Notes under the pieces: model-generated
Told to the model about the DNA's origin: nothing
What the model saw: only the letters and a program-made list of their open reading frames with translations
Databases searched by the model: none
In this document: piece after piece, positions 8,667-17,232 of the stretch
How positions within the stretch are numbered: position 1 is the first letter of the stretch
Layout: the number at the start of each line of letters is the position of its first letter
Program-made: the position numbers and the translations under genes
Source: Planctomycetaceae bacterium
GTDB lineage: Bacteria > Planctomycetota > Phycisphaerae > Sedimentisphaerales > Anaerohalosphaeraceae
Assembly: GCA_021372945.1 (NCBI GenBank)
Contig: JAJFTK010000034.1
Coordinates: 1 to 35,409, forward strand
Direction of reading: 5' to 3'
DNA: 35,409 nt

Positions 8667-10268
8667 GTGAAGAGATGGATTTGCATAGCGGTTCTTACGG
8701 AGGCGTTCATTTTAGGATGCGACGGTTCGCTCGACAGGCCGATCATCCCTCATGAGAAGCTGCAGAATATCGAGATGTTCAACCCCGAGCCGTATCGCTC
8801 GCCGGAGCAGCCGCAGGAGCCGAATGTCCTTGAACAGGCCAAAGTCTCGCCCCAGAAGGTGTACCTGAACCTGGCCGAAACCCGGGCCATGGCGCTGAGG
8901 AACAACCTGGAATTGAAGGTACAGCTCTATGCGCCGGGCATCGCGGAGGAATCCTACAACGCCGAACGAGCGAAGTTTGAGTCGGCGTTCTTTACCAACG
9001 TCAATTTTGGCAAGACCGACCAGCCGGTGGCGACGCTGCTGGATATCCAGGGGTCGCAATTCGAGAGTGCGCGGACGAATCTGGGGGTCGAGATGCCGCT
9101 GCAAACGGGCGGAACGCTGACTTTTGAACTGGCGGACAGCAGGTTTAAGACGGATAGCCAGTTTTCGATTTTTAATCCTTCTTATGAAAGCGATTTTTCG
9201 ATGTCGATCAGCCAGCCGCTGCTGCGCGGCGCCGGCCTTGAGGCCAATCGGTATTCGATCCGGATCGCGCAATATGACTTGGCGATCGCCGATGCCCAGA
9301 CCCGGCTGGAGGTCATCAGCGTGATCGCAGCTGCTGACCGCGTTTACTGGCGGCTTTATGCCGCTTATAAGCAGCTTGACGTCCGCATCCAGCAGTACGA
9401 GCTGGCCAGGGTGCAGCTCGAACGGGCGCGGCGATTCGTGCGGGCCGGTCAAAACGCACTGATCGAAGTGACGCGAGCCGAAGCGGGACTGGCATCGAGC
9501 CTGGAATCCATCATCATCGCTGAAAACAACCTGCGGGACAGGCAGCGGGAATTAAAGCTGGCAATCCAGGAGACGGGATTGGAGGCGGCCGGAACCACGG
9601 CGATCATGCCTACGACCGAGCCCAACCCCGTGCATTATACGTTCGATTCGCCGGAGCTTGTCAAAAAGGCTATCGACAACCGCATGGAGATGCTGGAACT
9701 GGAATTGCGGCTTGCGCAGGCCGACAAAACACTTTACTACCTGCGCAACCAGGCACTGCCGCTGGTCAACCTGCAATATACCTATAATGTCAACGGGCTT
9801 GGCCCGACTCGCAGCGATGCGTACGACCTGTTGGGCGAGCGGAATTTTGAGGACCAGATGCTTGGGGTGCAGGTGCTGGTGCCGCTAGGCAATGAGGCCG
9901 CCAAGAGCCGGGTGCGGGAGGCATTTCTGCAGCGGCGGCAGGCGCTGGCGAGCAAGGAAAACCGGCAGGCGCTGGTCGAGATCGAGGTGCTTAACGCGCT
10001 GGACCAGTTGGAGACGAACTGGCAGCGGATCCTGGCAGCACGCCAAAGTGCGCTATTGGAAGAACGGCTTTACCAGGCGGAGATCCGGCAATTTGAGATC
10101 GGGATGCGAACCTCTACCGATGTGCTGGAGGCGCAGTCGAATTTTGCCAACGCACAGAGCACTGAGATCAACGCCCTTACAGAGTACCAGATCTCGCTGG
10201 TGGACCTGGCCTACGCGACCGGGACGCTGCTGGGTTCGGCGGATGTCGAATGGGCGCCAATCAAATAA
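8667..10268 (+). CDS. TolC-like outer-membrane efflux lipoprotein
   Basis: Outer-membrane channel component expected to complete the tripartite exporter. The 533-residue product has a lipoprotein signal with lipobox ILGC (Cys 18), a linker, and two outer-membrane efflux (OEP) repeats rich in long amphipathic helices (roughly 60-270 and 300-515). SQPLLRGAG and the LEVISVIAAADRVYW helix are typical of the family. The start is GTG at 8667, with GAGG six bases upstream. An ATG at 8665 is out of frame. It is separated from the permease by 129 bases containing repeats, so it may be transcribed with the operon or partly independently. Confidence 0.93.
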   Translation: MKRWICIAVLTEAFILGCDGSLDRPIIPHEKLQNIEMFNPEPYRSPEQPQEPNVLEQAKVSPQKVYLNLAETRAMALRNNLELKVQLYAPGIAEESYNAERAKFESAFFTNVNFGKTDQPVATLLDIQGSQFESARTNLGVEMPLQTGGTLTFELADSRFKTDSQFSIFNPSYESDFSMSISQPLLRGAGLEANRYSIRIAQYDLAIADAQTRLEVISVIAAADRVYWRLYAAYKQLDVRIQQYELARVQLERARRFVRAGQNALIEVTRAEAGLASSLESIIIAENNLRDRQRELKLAIQETGLEAAGTTAIMPTTEPNPVHYTFDSPELVKKAIDNRMEMLELELRLAQADKTLYYLRNQALPLVNLQYTYNVNGLGPTRSDAYDLLGERNFEDQMLGVQVLVPLGNEAAKSRVREAFLQRRQALASKENRQALVEIEVLNALDQLETNWQRILAARQSALLEERLYQAEIRQFEIGMRTSTDVLEAQSNFANAQSTEINALTEYQISLVDLAYATGTLLGSADVEWAPIK

Positions 10269-10290
10269 TTAGCCGCGGATAGGCTAACCA

Positions 10291-10357
10291 CGGATTTCAC
10301 GGATTAGCGCGGATTTTTGAACTTTAAAAATAAATCAGGGGAATCCGCGGTTTTTAT
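10291..10357 (+). terminator. Repeat-derived hairpin after the efflux operon
   Basis: CGGATT recurs at 10291, 10300 and 10310. The last copy (CGCGGATT, 10309-10316) pairs with AATCCGCG at 10342-10349, which is followed by G and TTTTTATTTT. Stem plus T-run suggests an intrinsic terminator for the efflux operon, although the loop is long (25 bases). It belongs to the same class of GGATT-containing gaps as 8546-8572. Confidence 0.45.
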
Positions 10358-10361
10358 TTTC

Positions 10362-10396
10362 TTTGCAAAATCCGCTGAGATGTTATAATCCTTTCG
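10362..10396 (+). promoter_or_regulatory. ribD promoter placed for a leaderless mRNA
   Basis: A consensus -10 element TATAAT lies at 10384-10389, with TTTGCA at 10362-10367 sixteen bases upstream. The expected start site, about seven bases after the -10, is at 10396-10397, the A of the ribD ATG. No ribosome binding site is present between the promoter and the ATG, consistent with a leaderless transcript. No FMN riboswitch fits in this short gap. Confidence 0.6.
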
Positions 10397-11545
10397 ATGA
10401 CCCAGGAGAACGCAAATCCCGAACATGAGCAGTATATGCGGCTGGCGCTGGACCTGGCCCGCCGCGGGATCGGCGCCGTGGAACCAAACCCGGCGGTCGG
10501 GTGCGTCGTTGTACAATCCAATCAGATCATCGGCAAGGGCTGGCACGAGAGATTCGGCGGGCCTCACGCTGAAATCAACGCGATTTCCGACTGCTGGAAG
10601 CATGGGTATAACCCGGCCGGATCAACCCTCTATCTCACGCTGGAGCCATGCACGCATTACGGCAAGACGCCGCCGTGCACGGAATCGGTCGTGCTGGCGG
10701 GCATCTGCAAGGTCGTTTTCGCGTCGCATGATCCCTACGAGATAAGCGGCGGCGGCGGCGAACTGCTGCAGCAGGCGGGGCTGGATATAGTTTCCGGGGT
10801 GTGCCGCGGCGAGGCGGAAGAATTGAACGCGGCCTTTTTCAAGCATGGGCGGACGGGGCTGCCGTGGGTGACGCTCAAATGGGCACAGTCGATCGACGGC
10901 AAGATGGCGTGGAAGGAACCGCCGGCGGAGGGGGACTGGATCTCGAATGAACAGAGCCGGCGCGACGTGCACCGGCTGCGAAAGCGAGCACAGGGGATCC
11001 TGACGGGGGTTGACACGGTCCTGCATGATAATCCCCTGCTGACTGCGCGGATCGAACGGGAACGCATCGAGCGGCCAGCCCTGCGAGTGATCCTTGACAG
11101 CCGCCTGCGCATTCCGCTGGACAGACGCGTTGTTGCGGCTCACGATGCACCGACGATGGTGGTTACGACAGAGGCGGGGATCCGAGCCGAGCCGCTAAAG
11201 GCCCAGCAGTTGACAGCCGTGGGCGTCGAGATTGTCGCGGTTGGCGAAAAGGAGCATCGATGCGATCTGATGGAAACTCTTGCGATGCTGGGCAAGCGGG
11301 GGATTCAGCGGCTGCTGGTGGAGGCCGGACCGACGTTGGTGACGGAGTTTTTGCACCAGAATCTGGCCGATGAGGTCCACATCTATATCGCCCCTGTGTT
11401 TCTTGGATCGGCCGGGACGGCGGATCTGTCGGCACAAATGACCGCCCTGCCGAAATGCAGGATGCTCAAGAACGTAACCTCTGAGAATTTCGGAAACGAT
11501 ATCTGCATTTCCGGAAAACTTCTTTTCGCCTCTGACAGGGCTTAG
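10397..11545 (+). CDS. ribD: Bifunctional riboflavin biosynthesis deaminase/reductase RibD
   Basis: Catalyses two consecutive riboflavin steps: deamination of diaminohydroxyphosphoribosylaminopyrimidine, then NADPH reduction of the ribosyl side chain. The N-terminal deaminase half (about 10-150) has the zinc-binding set HAE (57-59) and PC(x)8C (Cys 85 and Cys 94) with EPCTHYGKTPPC. The C-terminal half (about 155-375) is the RibD reductase, with WAQSIDGKMA and a GPTL segment near the end. The 382-residue length is normal. It is alone here, with no other rib genes adjacent, and appears to have its own promoter. Confidence 0.96.
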   Translation: MTQENANPEHEQYMRLALDLARRGIGAVEPNPAVGCVVVQSNQIIGKGWHERFGGPHAEINAISDCWKHGYNPAGSTLYLTLEPCTHYGKTPPCTESVVLAGICKVVFASHDPYEISGGGGELLQQAGLDIVSGVCRGEAEELNAAFFKHGRTGLPWVTLKWAQSIDGKMAWKEPPAEGDWISNEQSRRDVHRLRKRAQGILTGVDTVLHDNPLLTARIERERIERPALRVILDSRLRIPLDRRVVAAHDAPTMVVTTEAGIRAEPLKAQQLTAVGVEIVAVGEKEHRCDLMETLAMLGKRGIQRLLVEAGPTLVTEFLHQNLADEVHIYIAPVFLGSAGTADLSAQMTALPKCRMLKNVTSENFGNDICISGKLLFASDRA

Positions 11546-11569
11546 AGTTTTCGCCAAGCAAGCTTCACC

Positions 11570-11640
11570 GTGTCACGCGATGCAAATACACCGGCAGGAT
11601 GCCATCCATTCGAAATACACACGAAGATACCCGTGCTACT
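11570..11640. repeat. Degenerate CACGGGC-family intergenic repeat
   Basis: The gap between the convergent ribD and uvrC genes contains CGTGTCACGCGATGC, then ACACCGGCAGGATGCC (11588-11603), and later ACCCGTGCTAC (11629-11639). These resemble the two halves of the palindrome at 8581-8645, separated here by about 25 bases, as if disrupted or diverged. Confidence 0.4.
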
Positions 11641-12984
11641 TTATTCTTCGAGGGTTTTTTTGCGGCGGAGGATGTGGTGGTAGTATTGGGCGAAGCGGTG
11701 GGCCTCATCGCGGACGTATTGGAGGAGCTTGCGCATGGGGTCGTTGGCCGAGAGCTTGAGGGGCTTTTCGCGCCCGTGGACGTAAATGATTTCTTCTTTC
11801 TTGGCAATCGATAACAGTTTGGGAATGGGTACGGCCATTTCTTCAAAGACCTCCTGTGCGGCGTGAAGCTGGCCGACGCCGCCGTCAATGAGCACAACAT
11901 CGGGCCAGAGTTCCTCTCCTGCCAGAGCCCGCTTGTATCTGCGGCTGACGACTTCCTTGATGCTGGCGTAATCGTCGATGCCGGTGACGGTCTTGATCTT
12001 GAAGCGGCGGTAGCCATCCTTGAAGGGTCGGCCGTCGATAAACTGGACCATGGAGCCGACGGATTCTTCGCCGGCCAGATGAGCAATATCAAAGCCTTCG
12101 ATGATGCGGATGGGCTGCTCGCAGCCCAGGACGGTCTGCATTTTGGTGAGGGCGTCGGTGGGGTCGCTGACAAAGACCTCGGGCTGGAGGTTGCCTTCGA
12201 CAGTGCCGCGGCGGTCGAGGTTCTCGATGAGGCGGATGCGGTCGCGGTAAACGGCGGCGGCTTCAAAGTCCATGCGGACGGAGGCCTCCTCCATCTGGGC
12301 CTTGAGTTCACGAAGGACCGTCGAGCGTTTGGATTGCAGAAACTTTATCAGGTCCTTGATCTGTCGGCGATAATCTTCTTTGGAGACGAAATCGGCGCAA
12401 GGGGCGGTACACTGGCGGATGCTATAGAGCAGGCATGGCCGAAAGAAGCGGCGTTTCTCATCAGCCTGACGGATGTCGAGGTAACAGGTACGAAAGCGGA
12501 AGATCTTCTGCAGGACGACGATCGCAGCGCGAAGGTCGTGCGAGCCGGTGAAGGGGCCGAAGAGCTTGTTACGGCTGTCCTGGGGGTTGCGGGTGACATA
12601 GACGCCCGGATACTCCTGCCGCGTGGTGATCTCCAGGTAGGGAAAGGTCTTGGCATCCTTGAGGTCGGTGTTGTAAGGCGGGTGAATATCCTTGATGAGG
12701 CGAGCCTCCTGAAGGATGGCATCGACCTCGCTTTCGGTCTGCAGGAAATCGACCGTGACGGTCTTTTGGATCAGCTCGACGATCAACGGGCCGCGGGATT
12801 CGGCCAGGTTGGCGCTGGGCTGGAAGTAGCTGCCCGCCCTGCTGCGAAGATTTTTAGCTTTGCCGACATAGAGGACCCTTTCATCGGCATCTTTCATAAA
12901 GTACAGACCCGGCCCGATCGGAAAAGAGCGAATCTTTTCGCGAATCTGTTCGATCGTTGTACGATTGTTGTTTTGGTCCGCCAT
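11641..12984 (-). CDS. uvrC: Short UvrC-family excision nuclease subunit
   Basis: Nucleotide excision repair nuclease family. The 447-residue product has an N-terminal GIY-YIG domain (GPGLYFM near 25, VLYVGKAKNLR near 38). Four cysteines at about 167, 184, 192 and 196 match the iron-sulfur ligands of UvrC. A UVR motif (about 225-255) and an RNase-H-like C-terminal nuclease follow, with Asp near 299 (GFDIAH), Asp near 367 (LIDGG) and His near 429 (EAHRFA). It stops right after this domain, so the C-terminal helix-hairpin-helix module of E. coli UvrC (about 610 residues) is missing. No continuation was found in other frames, so this looks like a naturally short form. The start lacks a strong ribosome binding site. 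Confidence 0.9.
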   Translation of the reverse strand: MADQNNNRTTIEQIREKIRSFPIGPGLYFMKDADERVLYVGKAKNLRSRAGSYFQPSANLAESRGPLIVELIQKTVTVDFLQTESEVDAILQEARLIKDIHPPYNTDLKDAKTFPYLEITTRQEYPGVYVTRNPQDSRNKLFGPFTGSHDLRAAIVVLQKIFRFRTCYLDIRQADEKRRFFRPCLLYSIRQCTAPCADFVSKEDYRRQIKDLIKFLQSKRSTVLRELKAQMEEASVRMDFEAAAVYRDRIRLIENLDRRGTVEGNLQPEVFVSDPTDALTKMQTVLGCEQPIRIIEGFDIAHLAGEESVGSMVQFIDGRPFKDGYRRFKIKTVTGIDDYASIKEVVSRRYKRALAGEELWPDVVLIDGGVGQLHAAQEVFEEMAVPIPKLLSIAKKEEIIYVHGREKPLKLSANDPMRKLLQYVRDEAHRFAQYYHHILRRKKTLEE

Positions 12985-13001
12985 GAAACAGAGAATAATA
13001 T

Positions 13002-13025
13002 CACGGGCAAGACGTCCGTGTCACG
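13002..13025. repeat. CACGGGC-family palindromic repeat
   Basis: CACGG (13002-13006) and CCGTG (13016-13020) form the arms, followed by TCACGG. The sequence matches the elements at 8581-8645 and lies just upstream of uvrC. Confidence 0.55.
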
Positions 13026-13067
13026 GATTTAAATAGCCAGTTACCCCCAAAAGACTAAAAGACCGGT

Positions 13068-13421
13068 TCAGCAGACTTTCTTCTCCAGGTACTCTTTTAA
13101 GGCCACGGCATTGTTAAATCGCTCCTCACGGGCGCCGTAAACGAACGTTACGTGCTGTTTTTTGACCGTACGGCAGATCGCCTGGGCTTGTTCTTTGTTG
13201 CTGTCCAGCTCCTTGAAATAGCGTTTCTTGAATTCCGGCCATTTTTCCGGCTGATGGCCAAACCATTTGCGCAGTTGGGAACTAGGGGCAAGGTCTTTAA
13301 CCCATTCGTCGATAGCGGCATCCTTTTTGGATATACCCCTGGGCCAGATGCGGTCAATCAGAATGCGGTGGCCATCCGCGGCAGAAGGTTTATCATAGGC
13401 TCTCTTAATTGCGATCTGCAT
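13068..13421 (-). CDS. DUF488 family protein
   Basis: A 117-residue cytoplasmic protein of the DUF488 (YeaO-like) family, recognised from the N-terminal IKRAYDKP, the DGHRILIDRIWPRGISK segment, the WFGHQPEKWPEFKKRY block and the C-terminal VTFVYGAREERFNNAVALKE. The biochemical role of the family is not established. It lies upstream of uvrC on the same strand, 83 bases away, with a repeat between them. The ATG has no strong ribosome binding site (AGGGGAACAG upstream is the nearest purine-rich run). Confidence 0.9.
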   Translation of the reverse strand: MQIAIKRAYDKPSAADGHRILIDRIWPRGISKKDAAIDEWVKDLAPSSQLRKWFGHQPEKWPEFKKRYFKELDSNKEQAQAICRTVKKQHVTFVYGAREERFNNAVALKEYLEKKVC

Positions 13422-13607
13422 TTTCTGTTCCCCTTCAACTAGCCGAACGTCTCTACCCGTCGCTCAAACAAAGGTTTGGCCAGGCGGCTTAAGGAATTTC
13501 CTGCAAATCAAATAGGCTAATGTACTAATTTTCTGCTGCCTCGTTGAGAAGTACACTTTACGTGTTGATCCAGAAATCAATTGTCGAACAAACAAGGAGT
13601 TTACAAT

Positions 13608-13824
13608 TTGACTGCGAAAAGATCGCAAAAAGAGGAGCTGGGGCAATTGCCAAAGTGCCCGACCGGAATCAAGGGACTGGATGAGATTACTGAAGGGGGC
13701 GATCCCGACAGTGGTTCGCAAGCTGCCGCTGCCGCTGCGGAAGATCATCGGCGATTTATCAAATACGGAAAATGTGCTGCTAGGACTGCAAATGCGTTCC
13801 AGCATGGAGGTTGGCGGAGGCTAA
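13608..13824 (+). pseudogene. Collapsed kaiC-kaiB remnant
   Basis: The first part, from TTG at 13608 with AAGGAG eight bases upstream, encodes about 30 residues matching the KaiC N-terminus ([16 protein letters not shown]). At about 13700 this meets, in another frame, the last 40 codons of a kaiB (13702-13824), reading [20 protein letters not shown] and ending at TAA. Almost all of kaiC, including its P-loop, and the N-terminal half of this kaiB are absent. Translation from 13608 would run out of frame to 13913, beyond the next gene's start. The structure is that of a single deletion within an ancestral kaiC-kaiB pair; an assembly collapse is the main alternative. Confidence 0.8.
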
Positions 13825-13825
13825 G

Positions 13826-14197
13826 ATGGCGAAAAAGAAAACCGAGCAAAAAGACAGTTTCGAGGAATTTGAAGAGGCGATCAGGAAAGAAGGCAAGGAA
13901 ACTTATATACTGAAGCTGTATATCGCAGGCATCACGCCGCGAAGTCAGCGGGCGGTCGCGAACATTAAGGAGATCTGCGAGAAATATCTCAAGGGTCGAT
14001 ACCAACTTGAAGTGATAGACATTTACCAACAGCCGACGCTTTCGAAAGGCGAGCAGATCATCGCGGCGCCAACGCTGATCAAGAAATTGCCGAAGCCGCT
14101 GCGGAAGTTTATCGGTGATATGGCAGATACGGAAAAGATTCTGATCGGACTGGACCTGAGGCCGGCACTCGAGGCGAAAACGGCAGAGCCCAAATGA
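13826..14197 (+). CDS. kaiB: KaiB-like circadian/stress signalling protein
   Basis: A complete KaiB-family protein of 123 residues: a charged N-terminal extension (about 1-28), then the thioredoxin-like/fold-switching core with YILKLYIAG, SQRAVANIKEICEKYL, LEVIDIYQQP, IIAAPTLIKKLPKPLRKFIGD and TEKILIGLDL, closely paralleling cyanobacterial KaiB. The ATG at 13826 has GGAGG five bases upstream, positioned directly after the stop of the kaiB remnant, so it was probably the second of two tandem kaiB genes. In this family, KaiB partners with KaiC or with sensor kinases. The kinase gene begins seven bases downstream. Confidence 0.95.
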   Translation: MAKKKTEQKDSFEEFEEAIRKEGKETYILKLYIAGITPRSQRAVANIKEICEKYLKGRYQLEVIDIYQQPTLSKGEQIIAAPTLIKKLPKPLRKFIGDMADTEKILIGLDLRPALEAKTAEPK

Positions 14198-14204
14198 AAA
14201 AACC

Positions 14205-17108
14205 GTGACCACGATCCATGAAAATATCGAGAAAGTAAGAACCGAGAACAGCAAACTTCGGCGTGAGAACAGCAGTTTGCGCAAGCAAGTGGCTGAAATG
14301 CAGGAATTGCTGACGGCGATCAAGGAAGGCAATGTCGACGCATTCGTTCTGGAGCGTGAGAACGAACCACAAGTGTTCACGCTGGAGGGAGCGGAACGGC
14401 CGTTCAGGACCGTGGTGGAGACGATGAACGAGGGGGCGGCCACGATCAGCGACGCCGGAGTGATCCTTTACTGCAACCAACGCTTCGCGGATATCCTTGG
14501 ATTATCGTTGAACGAGATCCTGGGCAAAATGATGGCCGATTTTCTGTCGCGGGAGAATCAGCAGCAGTTTGAACGGATGAGCGCAAAATCGCACACAACC
14601 AGTGTCCACGGCGAATTGACCTTGCTGGGCGCGGGCGAGCGGGAGGTGGCCGTTTACGCGGCGCTGTCCCCGCTGGAGAATGCGGAGGTCGCATCCGTGT
14701 GCATGGTGATCACGGATATCACAGACCTGAAGCGAAAGAATAAAGAGCTTCTGGGAGAGGCGCTGCGTGCCGGACGAATGGTAGCGTTTGAATGGAACCC
14801 GCAGACCGACCGGGTGACGCGTTCAGAAAATGCTTCTGACATGCTGGGCTTTGAGGCGAGCAAGTCCACCGGCACGGAACATTTCTCGCTGATCCACCCG
14901 CAGGATCGTGAATCGTTTATAGAACTGGTGAGGCATCTAACGCCGGAAAGTCCGCAATATCGACGTCAATATCGATTGTTGCTGAAAGACGGAACGGTAA
15001 CGTCGGTGGAGGAAACGGGGGAAGGCGTTTTCGACGCCGACGGAAAGATGGTTCTCCTGCACGGACTGTTCGTGGATGTCACCGAGCGGGGAGAGATTGA
15101 AGAAGCCCTTCGGCGTGCGCAAAGCGTAGCGAAACTGGGCAGCTGGCGGATGAACGTCAGAACGAATGAGCTGATCTGGTCGAACGAGACGTATCGAATT
15201 TTTGGGGTCGATCCGCAAACGCCGTTGAATTACGAGTTCTTTCTGGAACTGATCCACCCGAATGATCGCGCGATCGTAGATAGGGCCTGGAAGGCAGCAC
15301 TTGAAAGTCGGAGGGACTATACGGTACAGCATCGAATTGTCGTGGAGGAAAACGTGAAATGGATCCAGGAGGTTGGCGAACTGGAGTTTGATGAAAACGG
15401 CGGCTTGACGGGCGCGTTTGGAACGGCGCAGGATATTACCCAGCAGAAGGAAACGCAGCAGGAATTGCTGCGGCGGACAGCCCAGGCCGAGGAGGGAAAA
15501 CGGCTGCTTGACGCGATCATGGAGAACATCCCGATTGGAATGACGATCGTGGATACGGAAGCGCGGATCCGGGCGATCAGCCGGTCGGCCCTGGAACTTA
15601 TTGGCAGTACGCGGGAAGAAATCGATGCGGCGAGCCTGGAGGAGATGCGAGAATTGTGGCAAGTAATGCTTCCGGGAGACGGAATGGTGCCCACGGACGA
15701 ATTGCCAATTCTTCGGGCAATCCAGGAGGGGCAGGTGGTGAAAGAGCGAGAGCTTGCGGTCATGTCCAAGCAGCAGAAGATCACACCCGTCCTGGCGACG
15801 GCCGCTCCCATCCGAGACAACGAGGGCCGGATCACAGAAGGTATTGTCGCCTGGCAGGATATCAGCCAAAGAAAGGAAGATGAACGCAAACTACAGCAGC
15901 GGACCGCGGAGGCGGAGAAATGGGCCCGGCTGCTGGATATGATCATGGAACATGTGCCGGTGGGGATCCTTGTGGCGGAAGCTCCGGATGTGCGGGTCCA
16001 ACTGATAAGCCGTTTTGGCGCGTACCTGCTGAACCAGGCACAACGGTCGGAATTTGAAGGCACACTGGTATCCGAGCAAAGAGAGCAATTGAACTTCGTC
16101 AAATCGGCGGTGCAAGAAACGGGGCTGCTGCCGCTGACCCAGGCCGTGCAGGAGGGAACTATCACGGAAAACCAGGAGTTCGCGCTGGACCTTGCGGCCG
16201 GCAAGAGGCTGCACCTACTGGTCAGCGCCGGTCCGATTCGGAATGCAAAAGACGAAATCATGGGCGGCATCCTGGTCTGGCAGGACATCACTGAATTGAA
16301 GCGGGCCGAACGATCGCTGCAGGAAAGCCGGCGGAACCTGCTGGAACTCAAGGAGCAGCTTGAGAATAAGAACAAGGAACTGGAATCGATCATCGGGGTG
16401 GTGTCGCACGATCTGCGATCCCCGCTGGTGTCCATCAGCGGGTTTACTCACGAGATACGGCTGAGCACGGAAAACGCGCAGAAAATCATGCCCGTGATCA
16501 GCGCCGGGAATGAGGAAGTCGCCAGATTGAGACGCATCGTGGAGGAAGAGATCCCGGAGTTTATCGATTACATCCAGTCCAGTACGAGCCGCATGGACAT
16601 GCTGGTGCGATCGCTGGTAAAGGTGGCGCGTGCGGGAATGGCGGAAATCCGGCTGGAACGGGTGAATATGAATGAACTGGTCGCGGAGGCAACGGCGGCG
16701 ATGGGATTTGAAGTGAAGGAATCCGGGACCGAATTGATCATCGAGGATCTGCCGGAATGTTTTGCGGACAAGAACCAAACCAGTCAAATTATCGCTAACC
16801 TGGTGGATAACGCGGTGAAGTACCTGGACCCAGACCGTCCGGGACGAATTCGTATTTACGGGTACACGCAAGAGAGACATTCGGCCTATTGCGTTGAGGA
16901 CAATGGCACCGGCATCGCCCAGGAGCATTTGAATAAGATATTCGATCTGTTCTCCCGTTTGGGTGGGACGAAGGCGAAAGGCGAAGGGATTGGGTTGGCC
17001 ATGGTCAAGCGCCTGGTTGAACGAAATAATGGGAGTATTCGAGTCGAGTCCGAGGTCGGCAAAGGAACCACTTTCTGCGTTTTGCTGCCGCAGCCGGGGC
17101 TCGCTTAG
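14205..17108 (+). CDS. Cytoplasmic five-PAS sensor histidine kinase linked to kaiB
   Basis: The 967-residue kinase has no membrane helix or signal peptide, so it should sense cytoplasmic cues. Order: N-terminal coiled coil (about 5-40), PAS domains at roughly 65-180, 190-295, 300-420, 430-560 and 575-700, a coiled coil (about 700-730), then HisKA with the phospho-acceptor His 735 in VVSHDLRSPL. The catalytic domain follows, with N-box IIANLVDNAVKYL, G1 VEDNGTGI, F-box IFDLF and G2 GEGIGLAMV. The start is a GTG seven bases after kaiB; there is no obvious ribosome binding site, suggesting coupling. KaiB-adjacent PAS kinases are a recurring arrangement outside cyanobacteria. The likely partner is the response regulator just downstream. 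Confidence 0.95.
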   Translation: MTTIHENIEKVRTENSKLRRENSSLRKQVAEMQELLTAIKEGNVDAFVLERENEPQVFTLEGAERPFRTVVETMNEGAATISDAGVILYCNQRFADILGLSLNEILGKMMADFLSRENQQQFERMSAKSHTTSVHGELTLLGAGEREVAVYAALSPLENAEVASVCMVITDITDLKRKNKELLGEALRAGRMVAFEWNPQTDRVTRSENASDMLGFEASKSTGTEHFSLIHPQDRESFIELVRHLTPESPQYRRQYRLLLKDGTVTSVEETGEGVFDADGKMVLLHGLFVDVTERGEIEEALRRAQSVAKLGSWRMNVRTNELIWSNETYRIFGVDPQTPLNYEFFLELIHPNDRAIVDRAWKAALESRRDYTVQHRIVVEENVKWIQEVGELEFDENGGLTGAFGTAQDITQQKETQQELLRRTAQAEEGKRLLDAIMENIPIGMTIVDTEARIRAISRSALELIGSTREEIDAASLEEMRELWQVMLPGDGMVPTDELPILRAIQEGQVVKERELAVMSKQQKITPVLATAAPIRDNEGRITEGIVAWQDISQRKEDERKLQQRTAEAEKWARLLDMIMEHVPVGILVAEAPDVRVQLISRFGAYLLNQAQRSEFEGTLVSEQREQLNFVKSAVQETGLLPLTQAVQEGTITENQEFALDLAAGKRLHLLVSAGPIRNAKDEIMGGILVWQDITELKRAERSLQESRRNLLELKEQLENKNKELESIIGVVSHDLRSPLVSISGFTHEIRLSTENAQKIMPVISAGNEEVARLRRIVEEEIPEFIDYIQSSTSRMDMLVRSLVKVARAGMAEIRLERVNMNELVAEATAAMGFEVKESGTELIIEDLPECFADKNQTSQIIANLVDNAVKYLDPDRPGRIRIYGYTQERHSAYCVEDNGTGIAQEHLNKIFDLFSRLGGTKAKGEGIGLAMVKRLVERNNGSIRVESEVGKGTTFCVLLPQPGLA

Positions 17109-17148
17109 GCCGTTCCCCCGTTAGCCAGTGAATTTGCGGTTTTTCTAA

Positions 17149-17177
17149 TGAACAGACCCATGTCATGCGCGTAAACT
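17149..17177 (+). promoter_or_regulatory. Possible promoter of the response regulator
   Basis: TGAACA (17149-17154) and TAAACT (17172-17177) are 17 bases apart, giving a start about 48 bases before the response regulator gene. The 124-base gap and this promoter suggest the regulator can be expressed apart from the kinase. Confidence 0.4.
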
Positions 17178-17232
17178 ACTTTATCAAAAGGCGTTATGTA
17201 TCAATTTCGGAAACGGGATTAGGACGTAAACA

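Noticed and set aside
11863..13032. 389-codon plus-strand frame opposite uvrC
   Set aside because: Asp/Gly/Ala-rich antisense shadow of the clearly homologous uvrC.
13464..13805. 113-codon minus-strand frame over the kai remnant
   Set aside because: Antisense to recognisable kaiC and kaiB sequence, with no ribosome binding site and no family resemblance.
13581..13913. 110-codon plus-strand frame as an intact gene
   Set aside because: Only its first third resembles a protein (KaiC start); after about 13700 it reads kaiB sequence in the wrong frame and runs into the next gene. Treated as a deletion remnant.
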